From Glandiceps talaboti (Eukaryota; Hemichordata; Enteropneusta; Spengelidae): DNA of 64,000 nt. The stretch lies in the NCBI RefSeq assembly GCF_964340395.1, contig NC_135550.1, positions 22,812,676-22,876,675 on the forward strand. Direction: 5' to 3'. The position numbers and the translations under genes were made by a program. Positions 1-12,000 of the stretch are shown piece by piece. Below the pieces are notes generated by a model that saw nothing but the letters and a program-made list of their open reading frames with translations, did not search any database and had not been told where the DNA came from. The first letter of the stretch is position 1; every line of letters begins with the position of its first letter.

Positions 1-751
1 TCTAGTTTTACCTGGATGTGCCATGTACAGTCTAGTTTTACCTGGATGTGCCATATACAGTCTAGTTTTACCTGGATGTGCCATGTACAGTCTAGTTTTA
101 CCTGGATGTGCCATGTACAGTCTAGTTTTACCTGGATGTGCCATGTACAGTCTAGTTTTACCTGGATGTGCCATGTACAGTCTAGTTTTACCTGGATGTG
201 CCATGTACAGTCTAGTTTTACCTGGATGTGCCATGTACAGTCTAGTTTTACCTGGATGTGCCATGTACAGTCTAGTTTTACCTGGATGTGCCATGTACAG
301 TCTAGTTTTACCTGGATGTGCCATATACAGTCTAGTTTTACCTGGATGTGCCATGTACAGTCTAGTTTTACCTGGATGTGCCATGTACAGTCTAGTTTTA
401 CCTGGATGTGCCATGTACAGTCTAGTTTTACCTGGATGTGCCATGTACAGTCTAGTTTTACCTGGATGTGCCATGTACAGTCTAGTTTTACCTGGATGTG
501 CCATATACAGTCTAGTTTTACCTGGATGTGCCATGTACAGTCTAGTTTTACCTGGATGTGCCATGTACAGTCTAGTTTTACCTGGATGTGCCATATACAG
601 TCTAGTTTTACCTGGATGTGCCATATACAGTCTAGTTTTACCTGGATGTGCCATATGCAGTCTAGTTTTACCTGGATGTGGCATATACAGTCTAGTTTTA
701 CCTGGATGTGCCATATACAAGTCTAGTTTTACCTGGATGTGCCATATACAG
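1..751. repeat. 30-bp minisatellite made from a CUB-exon 5' splice site
   Basis: About 25 head-to-tail copies of a 30-bp unit containing TCTAGTTTTACCTGGATGTG on the plus strand. Copies are almost identical; the main variant is CCATGTACAG versus CCATATACAG. The array reaches the left window edge, so its true length is unknown. Copy 24 (691-721) is 31 bp because of one extra A. Read on the minus strand, each unit holds the last codons of the adjacent CUB exon (Cys-Ile/Thr-Trp-His-Ile-Gln) followed by the donor CAG|GTAAAA, so the array is a multiplied exon-intron junction at the start of intron 8 of the minus-strand astacin gene. The long plus-strand reading frames here are by-products of a 30-bp, stop-free unit. 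Confidence 0.97.
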
Positions 752-3700
752 TCTTCGTTATCTTCATAATCGGAGGGAAAGTTTGGTGAGGTGAAGGTTC
801 CAGTATTTTCTGTTAATGTGCCACCACATTCTGAGAATAATTGATAATAATAACGTCGTTAAAATGTGCCATACCACATAAATTCACATGATTGGTGACT
901 TGCTTTGGTTGGATGTGATGGATATTCCTTGAAAGGCGATGTTGTTTTACTGTTATGATTAACAAAATAGATCTTCGAATATTTATGTATTTTTCATTCG
1001 ACGATGAACTTTTCCTGTATATCTGATTAAATTTAGCATAATATATGTTGCACAAATACACATCACGCTTCTGAATTAATAATACAGTCTGGTTAAAATA
1101 TTAGTAATTTGGTAAAATTTTATAAACGTGCTGTATTGCATGATAACACACATAAATACCAGTGAGGAAAATGATGTCTTAAATACTTGGTATCAATACA
1201 AATTGACCCAGGACAATTGTCTTATGTACATAGTATAAAATGGGTTAGGGGAGGGGACGGGGTTCGTAAATCGGTATAGGCATACAAAGTGTACTTTGTG
1301 ATGACTTCTCTGTATACTCTATATGATATAGTGTAAGATGTTCCGTGGCGTGGTTGAGGTCAGTAGCAACAAATAAAAGTATTGCCATTACACATTGAGT
1401 GTGATACTTTTTGTTTCGTGGTCAAATCACTCCCACTGAATTGTATTCTATTGTTTTATAGTACATAAACACGATATGACGCTTTAATTCGATTTTGATA
1501 GTGAGAAGTTTGATTCCTAGTAATCAACATTCACATTCTATTCCATGCGATCTCTTTCGGTATGTTTTAGGTTTTTTGGTATGTTCGAGTATAGAGTGTG
1601 AACTTGCAATTCCAGGGACGATTGCCCAAGGGACAGTTACCATGGGGGGGGGGGGGGAGGGGTGACTCTCAACCACCACCCCCATATTGATGTACTATGT
1701 AGTACAGTGTTTCTGTGTGTGTGTTTTTACCTTTAATAAGAATTCCATCTCATTGAAACGGAAATATGAAACAAAGCTATATACTATACTAACCGTCTGT
1801 AATTACATCTATGTTCTCACACATATTTCCACTTGTACCATCCATACACACACAGCTACAGTCAGGTCCTATGTAGCCGTCGTTTTGACAGGTCCCAGTA
1901 GTACCACAATGATCTATTGATCAAGTAGTAATGTTAAGTATCAATATTGAATGAAAAATATTTTGACAAAGATAACTATGGAAGAAAGATACTTCCAGAT
2001 AATTGTTATAGAATTTGACCTTTTTCAACAAGACCACGACATTGTTTGTATTTCAATGTTCGACTCTATCGAGCAGGAAACCTATCATGATAAATGATGA
2101 TAATTACTGTCATTAATGGCATTATGATAACAATTGTTTAGCTGAATAGTTGAAAAATACTCTTTTAAAAAAACTGAACCAATTCCCTGAAAACAGCCAT
2201 ACTTACCATTACATCCATATATGATATTAGCAAGTTTTACATCAAAGAAACTGAGTGAATCACGTTGTCCGATGTTTGCCATTTCCAAAGGGTCAAGTGT
2301 TTCGATTGTCGGTTGTCCATTGCTAGAGAAGTACTGAAAACAAAACACACAAAGTTCAGGTTAATACATAAAAAATAATCAATTTGTTTGGTATGAATGC
2401 TAATTTTAAAAAGGACAAAGAAAACAAACTCATTTTGATAATTAGTGTTTAGATGGCGTATCTGAAAGGCCAGCGTTTCAATCCCAGGTTCTCGTATAGT
2501 GTTATCGCATTAGTAAAACCATTACATAGGCTCGTTTCTTCGTTCGTTCAGACACAACCTTTCCACCAGTTTTACCAGTCAACTTTCTTTCTTTATCCAA
2601 ATTTTGATCTTTTAACAAGATATTAAAACACGTGATACAATAACCATAATAATTACTCACGTGACTTCCATAGTGCATAAGTGATCTGGTGTCGTATGGA
2701 ACATCATGTGTGTTGATATCATTCGTACTGTATTTGTTGAAATTACTTTCTAAACCAGATTGTATATTTTCATAGTTGATTCTAACGTAGTCGTCTCTAT
2801 CAGGACGACTTTGTTCGTGGAAAAAACCCAATGCATGTCCAATCTCGTGTGCGACGGTTCCAAGCTGGATTTGATAATAAGAAAGACTGACTGGTGACGT
2901 CATATGTATAGTAATGAGTAAGTAGTGTTCATATTAGTGCATCCAGATAGTGTTACTGTCAATACTTAGGTATTGCAGTCATTTTTGTCCAGATTTAGAT
3001 TAGAAATGGACATATCGGGGTTCATTGATGTCTCATTTTATGGTCGTTTTTCTCCGATATCAGTAATTTTATAACTTTTACAACTAACTGGGATAGCGAT
3101 TGTCAGCACACAATACATAGAAATTATTATACTTTCAAACATAATTTATTTGTTCCTATTCAGTGGAACGGTCACGGTGCTTCTAGAGAACTAACATTTC
3201 CATAATAACGACGAACACATGACTTTTATTCTCACAAGGCAGATCGTATACATGTATTTTTTAGCTAAAGCAACGAAATATAGTACCTCAGTGTCTGAGA
3301 GGGAACGTCTGTTAATCGGTGTTGTAAAGAGACTAGAAGTTTTACGACGATGGCCACTTTATGCTAGTCATGTATGTATTAGACCAGTATGTTATCGAAA
3401 GAAATACTTGACATGGGAATTGTTAATGATTTGCCTATCAAATTCACTTCGACAAGAAAACGACATTCTGTGTACAAAAACAAACATACAAAAAAAGATC
3501 TAGATATACTTACGTATTCGCAACCACTTCCGATAGAAATATCTTGTTTTCCGTCTCCTATTTTTCCTACATATGACCAACAACTGTAAAATGACAAGAT
3601 TTCATGTCAAATGGGTGTTTTTTTTAACGAAGCTGGGAGAGTCAGTCAGTGTCTCTACTACCGGGTTACGTACCTGTAGACATCGTTAATAAATCGATAA

Positions 3701-5698
3701 ATACATATTAGTCACCACTGGATGATCTTTAGTATATTAATTTACTTACCCACTGTCTTTAATGAAGTTTACATAGGCACTGTGACCCAGCGTGTTGCTC
3801 TGAGATGGTGAATATGACTGGAATCGAATGCAGGTTTGAGACTCCCAGTGATCTATGGCGGCTTGAATAACAGCGGTATCGCCAGCACCTGTGAAGATAA
3901 CACGGCAACAAAAGGTTCGTTTTGTAAATGCGATTATTGTGGACGTGGATTGATACGTGGGGGCGGCATGCACACATTACTTTAGGACTTTAACTAGCCT
4001 AACAGCCTAGCTGTGTTGATCCTTTTTGGGAGCCATGCACTTCATTTGGGTTTTTAAAAATCTATCTAAAAATTATCACAAGTAGACAAATGTAATATTC
4101 ACATGGATGAATTAGAATAAAATATATTCAAACTTGTAAGTTTGTACATATCAAATATCAAATAATAAAACAACTTCAAGACAAAAATATCATTTTTAAC
4201 CACCCCCTCACCCCTAAACAAAATCCCGAGAAATCAACAACAGTACTGCGAAAATGACATGGAAATCTTTGAATATGAAAAAAGACGTCACCATAGAAAC
4301 ACACACACATACATCAGATATCAACAAAGCAACTTACAGGCAGTTTCAGAGATGAAGTCGAAAATATCAGTTCTGAAACCATGACAAAGTACCCACAATT
4401 CACGAAAAACTACAAAACCCATCTTTCCATGTAAAATCTCAATAGACTTAAGCCTACACATCAAATATCTATGCAGACTAATAAACTGTTTCAGATATTA
4501 GATTGCAATTGTCGGTAGGACAGGCGACACAGATAATGATTACAACGGGACACCACTTCGTTTCAAACAACTTGATCGAGGTGTCGTTGAAAGCCAAGCT
4601 AAAGAGATGTGGTAAATAGATGTGAAATTATTTTTGTTTCCTTACTTGATGATGATATTTCATACGGGATAATCTTCTGCGGCCACCTGTAACTCAAATA
4701 ATTTAAAGCCTTTCTCTTCATCCTCCCTTCTTTAGTTGCTTTGATGGACTCTTGAATAGCTGTTTGTTGTTCGGCTGTCAATTTCATATCCGATTCAAAT
4801 GTACCTTCAGATTGGTTTTCTTCTGGGGGCTCAGTTCTGGTTAAAATATCCAACATACTTAATCGTTTCGAATCCTTCTAATGAACGCAAAACAAAATAG
4901 ACAATAGACTCAGCGGAATGGATTTACACATAGACCCTGGAGGGTCTATGATTTGCACCAATAGGAAAGTGATACATAAATGATAACCGCAAGTCTCTCA
5001 CTGAGCAATATAAGATTGAATACGTTTTAATGTTTTAGCGTAACGTCATTCTGCAGAGTCTATCATAGTCTTCAACAGACAAAGTATTTTTCTATACAGA
5101 TGCATATTAAAATAAAGTTATGAAAAATGAATTGATATAAATGATAAGACCATATACTGAAATTATGACATTTGACGTTAATCAAATTGTCTTGTAATAA
5201 GGAATACAATTGAAAAATTTGAACACATTGCCAAGGAAATTGAAATATTGTAACAGGCTGTATGAGGTAATGTTTGTTGGGCTTGGTTTCATACACCTGT
5301 GCAACACTCTGCTCAAAGACGATTTCACAGGAGTCAACACATGACTACATGGGGGCCCCGGGAATCAATTCTTTGAAAAGATCTAACGGATGATATCTTA
5401 CATCTCTCACGTTCCCCCTTTTCGTGTTTTCCAATTTTTTTTGAAGTAATGAGAAAAAATAAGCTTACCCATGTCAGAATATTGTGATGTGTGTGTAGCT
5501 ATATCTCTCCAATACTGGTTTGAATTTCTAAATTTTAAGGTTTTCATCTGACTACGTTAAGTGCCGAGATGGCAGAGTTTCCGAAATGCCAGTATTCATA
5601 TCAAATGCTATTACATGATGTAGAAGTCAACTTACCTTGGTCGGGAACGAACAGGCGACTGCCAAGAGGCAGGCCAACATAACGATGCTTGCATTCAT
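733..5698 (-). CDS. Astacin-family zinc metalloprotease with EGF and CUB domains (3' part outside window)
   Basis: Predicted secreted zymogen endopeptidase of the astacin family (M12A). Eight exons were read on the minus strand: 5698-5636, 4877-4646, 3888-3750, 3583-3514, 2864-2661, 2333-2207, 1913-1794, 830-733. They join without a stop into 351 codons, and every intron has GT..AG ends. Order: signal peptide (residues 1-17 or so, MNASIVMLACLLAVACSFP); propeptide with a possible aspartate-switch segment FESD (48-51); basic cleavage site RMKRK before Ala78; catalytic domain with RWPQKIIPY, the four astacin cysteines, zinc motif HEIGHALGFFHEQSRPDR (His174, 178, 184, Glu175) and Met-turn SLMHY (Met231); six-Cys EGF-like domain (281-315); start of CUB from Cys320. 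The remaining CUB exons lie left of the window. The layout resembles sea urchin BP10/SpAN and nematode NAS proteases; the substrate is unknown. The exon 8 donor lies beside the 30-bp minisatellite. Confidence 0.93.
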
Positions 5699-5753
5699 TA
5701 TTTACTGTTAGTATTCGATGAACACTGGATGATGATAGTCCAGTTTGTTCGCA

Positions 5754-5760
5754 TTTTATA
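5754..5760 (-). promoter_or_regulatory. TATA box of the minus-strand astacin gene
   Basis: TATAAAA on the minus strand, 56 nt upstream of the start codon at 5698. This predicts a start site near 5728 and a 5' UTR of about 30 nt. The surrounding TTTCTATAAA followed by GCGAACAAA recurs upstream of the plus-strand paralogue, which supports a real promoter. Confidence 0.6.
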
Positions 5761-6104
5761 GAAACTTGCCAGGAAACACATACTGTGTCTGGAGCTTTCG
5801 AATTGCATTTGTTCACTGTTCTCAAAATGACCAATTTTCAGCGTAAATGATGATTACTCCAAAAACAATGCAGTAATTATCATTTATCAAAGATGGTCAC
5901 TTCTTACAATAAAGTTGATTAAAGTTACTATTCATTAATAAAAAGAATAAATAGAAGAATGGTCGCATAAAATGAATAACAAGCTCTGTAATTAGACAGT
6001 AATTTATGTCACTGTTCGATAATTTACTTCACAGGGTTCCTTCACATTGTTAAACGTTTTCCCGTTAATAGTAGATGCCACAGGATGTAATAAGGTATCA
6101 TACG

Positions 6105-6274
6105 ACAGTTACTTGTGAGCTAGTATTCTATTCCAGGATGATCAGAATGCAAAAATGATGACGGTATTTTTTGAATATTCGTGAATACCTAACAATGTCA
6201 TCATTTTGTATGATGATCATCCTACGATAGAATATTATCATCCTGAAATAGAATATTAGCTCACAAGTGACTGT
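6105..6274. mobile_element. 170-bp hairpin MITE candidate
   Basis: The ends are inverted copies of each other over about 39 bp (ACAGTTACTTGTGAGCTAGT at the left; ACAGTCACTTGTGAGCTAAT reading inward from the right) with few mismatches. Inner segments are also inverted: AAAATGATGAC with GTCATCATTTT, and GGTATT with AATACC. Nearly the whole element could fold into one hairpin. It has no coding capacity. The right end is followed by TA at the ACTGTA edge, as in Tc1/mariner-type MITEs, but the left flank reads CG, so the target duplication is not intact. It sits in the spacer between the divergent astacin genes. Confidence 0.65.
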
Positions 6275-7268
6275 ATTATACATACAATGAAGAACATTTT
6301 TTATGTAGTGCGCATGCATTAAATTTATTCAGGTTTTCAGTAAAAATATCTTATAGGAATTTTTTGCTTTGATTACCCATACTTTTCTGCTTCCAGGATG
6401 ATAACTTATAATTTTATCTTCTGAGCCGATAGATGGCGCTGTGTCACTCAATTTCTACTCGTTCGATTTTAGTCTACGTCCATTCCTATATCCGATCCAC
6501 TTTGTTCCATTACTATATGTCATAAAGTAAAATCACTAACTTAAATTACTATGATATTAGTCATACAAGATCATTTGCTATTTCAAAATACCATCGTCGT
6601 AAACCACACAGCCTCTTTTACGGCACCATCCAAGACTAGATATTTCACAGTGTCGTGGAAGAAATGTTAGATCTGGTTTGCTAGAATGCAAAATACTTAA
6701 TTATGTCAGAGTGTTATGATCACAGGTTGAGCTGGACTGGGTCTCTAATTCTGACTATTCACATCATTCCATACATTAGCATATATCATTATCATCAAAA
6801 TACATTCCATGACTAGGGACTTTTTAAAAATATATTATACATAGAAAAGGCTGTTTTGGAAATAAATCTACGCCGAATGGAGCTTTATTTACGCAACCCA
6901 CTTTACCTTTTTTGTGATTTAAAAATGCAAACTGACACCAACGTGATATGATTACGTTTGGGTCACGTGTTAAAATACTGGATTATGTCAGAGGGTACGA
7001 GTTGTTAGGTCAACGTCTAATTTTCAAATGAGTATATCCCTTGATATCATTAAGTAGTAAACACCAGCAGAAGGATAAAGACATCTACTTCTTGTGATAT
7101 GTTAATGACAAGTATGATCATTATAAAAGGATACAAGATCCCTAGTGGGTTGGAGATGTAAAGCTTGTAATGGAACAAATAATTCAGGGTCACAAAAGAT
7201 ACAGACACACTGGGTTGTACGGTGCAGGAAAGGGAAAGAGGGAGGGGGGTTGTGGTTGCATTGGTTGC

Positions 7269-7272
7269 AGAG

Positions 7273-7334
<62 letters not shown>

Positions 7335-7351
7335 GACAGATAGATAGAAAC

Positions 7352-7385
<34 letters not shown>

Positions 7386-7532
7386 GGACGGACGGACGGA
7401 CGGAGACATATACAGAGACATGGAGAGAGACAGAGACACGTGCATATTTCACAGCCAGACATACATGTACATACATACATACATACATACATACATACAT
7501 ACATACATACATACATACATACATACATACAT

Positions 7533-7569
<37 letters not shown>

Positions 7570-7662
7570 TACATACATACATACATACATACATACATAC
7601 ATACATACATACATACATACATACATACATACATACATACATACATACATACATACATACAA
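7269..7662. repeat. Compound microsatellite (GA)n-(GACA)n-(GACG)n-(ACAT)n-(AC)n-(ACAT)n
   Basis: Successive blocks of GA dinucleotides, GACA and GACG tetranucleotides, then long ACAT arrays split by an AC block near 7549-7570. Repetitive reading frames (HTYI and CMYV type) across it are artefacts. It lies in the spacer between the two astacin genes. Confidence 0.97.
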
Positions 7663-8126
7663 ACACGAGAGATTCGTTTCAGAATTTTCTTTTAAATTCA
7701 CACACATTATGTAGTAGATGTATACTGCACTTCGGTGTGTTCTATTCAGGGCAAGTAATTCATCAATAGACGCCATTTTGGTGACAAACGTCATGGGGGT
7801 GATTGATTATTTTGCCATCACTTTTAGTTATTGAGTGTCGATTAATATCCGTCATGTCACCCTAAGAACATAGAGTATCCTCGTCGTAGATTTCGTTGAG
7901 CAGACTATGGAAAAAAAATCTCTTTATCAAGATCACGTTTCATATAGATCGATAATTAACAAGCAAAAGTAGTGTTACAACAGTAATGTACATGTCGTCC
8001 AACACCAATTCACCTATCGGTTGTCGTTCATGTCTATAGAACTAATGTCAATTGTACGTGTCTTCAAGTGGAAAACTTTACTCTGAATGCAAGTATTCCA
8101 GGTGTAACTAGTGATTTGGTTTCTAT

Positions 8127-8157
<31 letters not shown>

Positions 8158-8160
8158 GTG

Positions 8161-8222
<62 letters not shown>
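8127..8222. repeat. (TG)n microsatellite with TGTATG interruptions
   Basis: Nearly uninterrupted TG dinucleotides preceded by a few TGTATG units. Simple-sequence DNA about 900 bp upstream of the plus-strand astacin start codon. Confidence 0.97.
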
Positions 8223-8225
<3 letters not shown>

Positions 8226-8762
8226 TATCATAGTACTCGTGAAATTGGTTGTATTTGGATTATTAAAATCGTTAGAATCACGTTTCCACTGTAATCATAT
8301 TTTTAGACTTCCTTTTCATAAGCCTAGTACAGAGATTTGCATAAACTTGTATGGAGGGGTTAATTTAACTCGTAGAGGTGGTCTGCAAGATACTGTCAAA
8401 TAATGAAACGTCTGTAAATTTTAAGCTGTGATCAACGCAGACAAAATTATTTTTTATCACTGTATGTAGACTGCATGTCTACATCTCACCGTTGGTTGAA
8501 CCATCTAGTAGTCACAGCAATTAGATTTCGGTGTTTTCTTCTATACTTTTACGATAATATTTATACTGGATAATTCCATCATAAAATAGTTTTTCCACTC
8601 GAGTAGATGAACATTACAGAATAAGACATTAAGTTTTACTGTACACTTGCATGTTGTTTTGTGTGAAATATCGGATGTAACAGCACACAGAATGATAAAC
8701 TATACATTTCCGATTTAGTGTGAGATATTCTCGTTTTCATGGCTCGTCCAGTTGTCGGTTTC

Positions 8763-8768
8763 TATAAA
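8763..8768 (+). promoter_or_regulatory. Candidate TATA box of the plus-strand astacin gene
   Basis: TATAAA inside GGTTTCTATAAACACAACGC, followed by GAGCGAACAAA. The minus-strand paralogue has the same GTTTCTATAAA and GCGAACAAA words just upstream of its start codon. Here the distance to the start codon (9094) is about 330 nt and includes other ATGs, so a 5'-UTR intron or a longer leader has to be assumed. Confidence 0.45.
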
Positions 8769-9093
8769 CACAACGCTTGAGCGAACAAATTGCCAGCTTC
8801 AGCATTAAAGATTAAAGTAGAGATGGCGAATACAATAATGGACACAAAGTGATTTAGAGAGCTTAATCATTCTCTAGATCCCTCTCCTGTAGACGGCCAA
8901 GGCTCTATTGGTGGGCGTCTTGTCAGTAGTTTACATGGGAAATTAAAAGGAGAACGGCGTATTACACATTCCGGTGTGAATCACTTTCGATTAGATTGAT
9001 GTAAAGAAAGTCCGTGGACGGGTCAGTAAGAGCTCTTGTAAACGAAAATAACCTGATCGATCAACATAGAACAGTTTTCCTCGCTTGTAAAAC

Positions 9094-12000
9094 ATGGATT
9101 TTCACATTTCCGTCGCCTTGATTTTGGCGGTATGTTTAATTGAAGAAACGACAGCGTTCCCTCATGAATTGGTAAGTATATTGATATTTCAATATACGTG
9201 TCTTCATTTGTATCGTTTCGATATTCCAGTGCGTCCTATACTTTTACCAGGTGATCCATAGCTGGGTGTATGTAGGTAGGCGATATGTTTTCTTTGCGTA
9301 TAAATTCTCCTATGATATAGTTGTCCCTGTCGACAAATTAGCTTCAAGTTTAATTTAGCATGATGAAATTATTCTTCTAGATGACAAACGGTCGCAACCA
9401 CCATAATGACTACCGCCTTGTATAGTAGGAGTACTGGGTGTTCTCAAGTTCATTCTATGTTATTACTCAGTCTTAATTCAAAATCATGGCTTTTCTTTGA
9501 TAAAGCAAGGTTAATGAATCGACATAGTTTTATCATTTTAACCAGTTTAAAGGAACGCAACTCAAGTCAAGTCAGAAATACTTTTTTTTCCATTCATGTA
9601 AGGTCCAAAGGACGCTAAATGGATTTAAAAAACGACCAGCTACAATCACACCTAAACTTGATCCGACGTCTGTCGAAGCAGCAGACACACCGGGCACTGT
9701 TGAAGGTGACATGATGATGAATCTACTGCAAAAAGATATCTATGAACGTCATCTCGTCGACCCGAATGGAATACTTGATAACGAGATTAAGGAGAAACGC
9801 AAGGCTATCAATGTTAATCGGTATAATATCTGGCCAAGTGCAATTATTCCTTATTATTTTGATACACTGCGTAAGTATATTTCAAATCAAAGTCACAAAG
9901 TTGGAGTACGAAGCACTTTAAACATTGGTAATGTAAACTCAGTATTCGAACCGTGAAACCCATTATTCACTCTTTATATATAGAAATATGTGTGGGGTTT
10001 GTATAGACGGAAGGTATAACGTATGGTCATGCATACTCTCCTGTGCACGTAATCCTAGGGGATTACTATTATATATCGACACAACTTGATGTGAAGACGC
10101 CATTTTGCTCGTCCAACCTTGTTAACGCCGTTGCCTTGGAAACACTGATGGATGCATTTGACTATGATTGAAGCAACTGAATCACTTTTTTGTAATACAG
10201 CATAGTTTTGACTATTTTTAACTCATTTGATGTAAGATTAAGATTGTGGTTTTTCTTCCGCGTTTATTTATGCATATTTTGTATTTAAAGATCCTGTATC
10301 AAATGATGGTTGGGTGTTATTGGATATATATAATTTACCAGGGACCTAAGGGGCCTTGTCATTACAAGTCGCTAGACGAATATTGACAACACCCTTACGT
10401 CACGAGTATTTTCCGGTTGAAGAAAGAAAAATATCGAGGAAAAGTATAATTATACCTCCTCAAGAATAATTCACAAATTGCGAAAAATAAGAGCGATTTG
10501 GATCATTTTGACTCATTTCGAGTACCACAGAACCAGTGACGTGAACACGGGTTGCCATGACGTAGAACAACCAGGATATATAATCTATATTTTCTGATAA
10601 AAAAAATAATAACTTGGCTTGTGCATGGTATAATAACAATTACATAACACTTTGCAAATAAGTCATTACATTATTTTTTCTAATTATCACCATTTTTCAA
10701 ATTTGTATTCTCTTTATTTCCACCACGGCAGTGCCAGAGATGCAGCCAAGAGTTGAATATGCTATGAAGATTTGGGAAGAGAAAACCTGTCTACATTTTG
10801 TACCGTATCCTAGCAACGAAACGAACCACTCAGGGAGAGTAGCAATCATTGAAGGAAACGGGTAGGGGAATACTTAAACATACATACAGTACATGTAGTG
10901 AACAAATTCAATCGTACATGTGAATTCCGTTTTGACATTTATCAAATTAAACATTTAACTGTATTGCATAAATTCTTGTTGGTCAATTGTGACAGATTAT
11001 TCAATTAGGAAGTCGCCTGTTAATACAATGACGTCATTCGCATTATTGTCTTTCAAAGTTGTAAAATATTGCCATAGGCTAAAATAGGCAGACATGTAAT
11101 ACTTATACAGTTGTGATTGTATTCCCCTTTACAGTTGCTGGTCTAATATGGCCTTTACGGGAGGTCTTCAGAAAATATCACTCGAGAAGGCCAATTGTAA
11201 TTCGGTAAGTTTGGTTAATGTTCGAATGACCAATAAATTAAACAACTTTATTATGCTCAGCGTTGGATTCCTTTAAACGAGAACTGCACAGTTACTTCTA
11301 TGAATATTGTATTCATGTATGTGTCTGTCTATGAGTGTGCATATCGCATCTCTTTGTTCTTTGAATCTATCTATCTATCTATCTACCTTTCCTAAATTTA
11401 TCGTTCTGGGCTAAGAAATCAACATGTTCCTTTCTCCGCTTTACTTTTCGGACAGCATCGCCGCCCTATCATCTACGTGTGTGTATAAGGGGAAGGGGTC
11501 GTTTTGTATGTATGTATGTATGTATGTATGTATGTATGTATGTATGTATGTATGTATGTATGTATGTATGTATGTATGTATGTATGTATGTATGTATGTG
11601 TGTATTTGTGTGTCTGTCTGTGTGTGTGTATGTATGTATGTATGTATGTATGTATGTATGTATGTATGTATGTATGTATGTATGTATGTATGTATGTATG
11701 TGTGTATTTGTGTGTCTGTGTGTCTGTATGTATGTATGTATGTATGTATGTATGTATGTATGTATGTATGTATGTATGTATGTATGTATGTATGTATGTA
11801 TGTATGTATGTATGTATGTGTTTGTATGTATGTATGTGTGTGTGTGGGGGGGGGGGTAGGTAGGTAGGTAGGTAGGTAGGTAGGTACGTATGTATGTATG
11901 TATGTATGTATGTATGTATGTATGTATGTATGTATGTATGTATGTATGTATGTGTGTGTGTATGTATGTGTGTGTGCGTGCGTGCGTGCGTGCGTGCGTG

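Noticed and set aside
1-751. CRISPR-like regularity of 30-bp repeats
   Set aside because: Units are directly adjacent without spacers, no cas genes are present, and the host is clearly an animal.
16-769. Plus-strand 236-248-codon frames with 10-residue repeats
   Set aside because: They exist only because the 30-bp unit lacks stops in those frames; the unit comes from the opposite-strand exon junction.
7050-7794. Overlapping frames on both strands encoding YIHT/YVCM repeats
   Set aside because: Translations of ACAT/GA microsatellites; no independent coding signal. The same applies at 11,424-12,230, 14,446-14,793 and 32,046-32,575.
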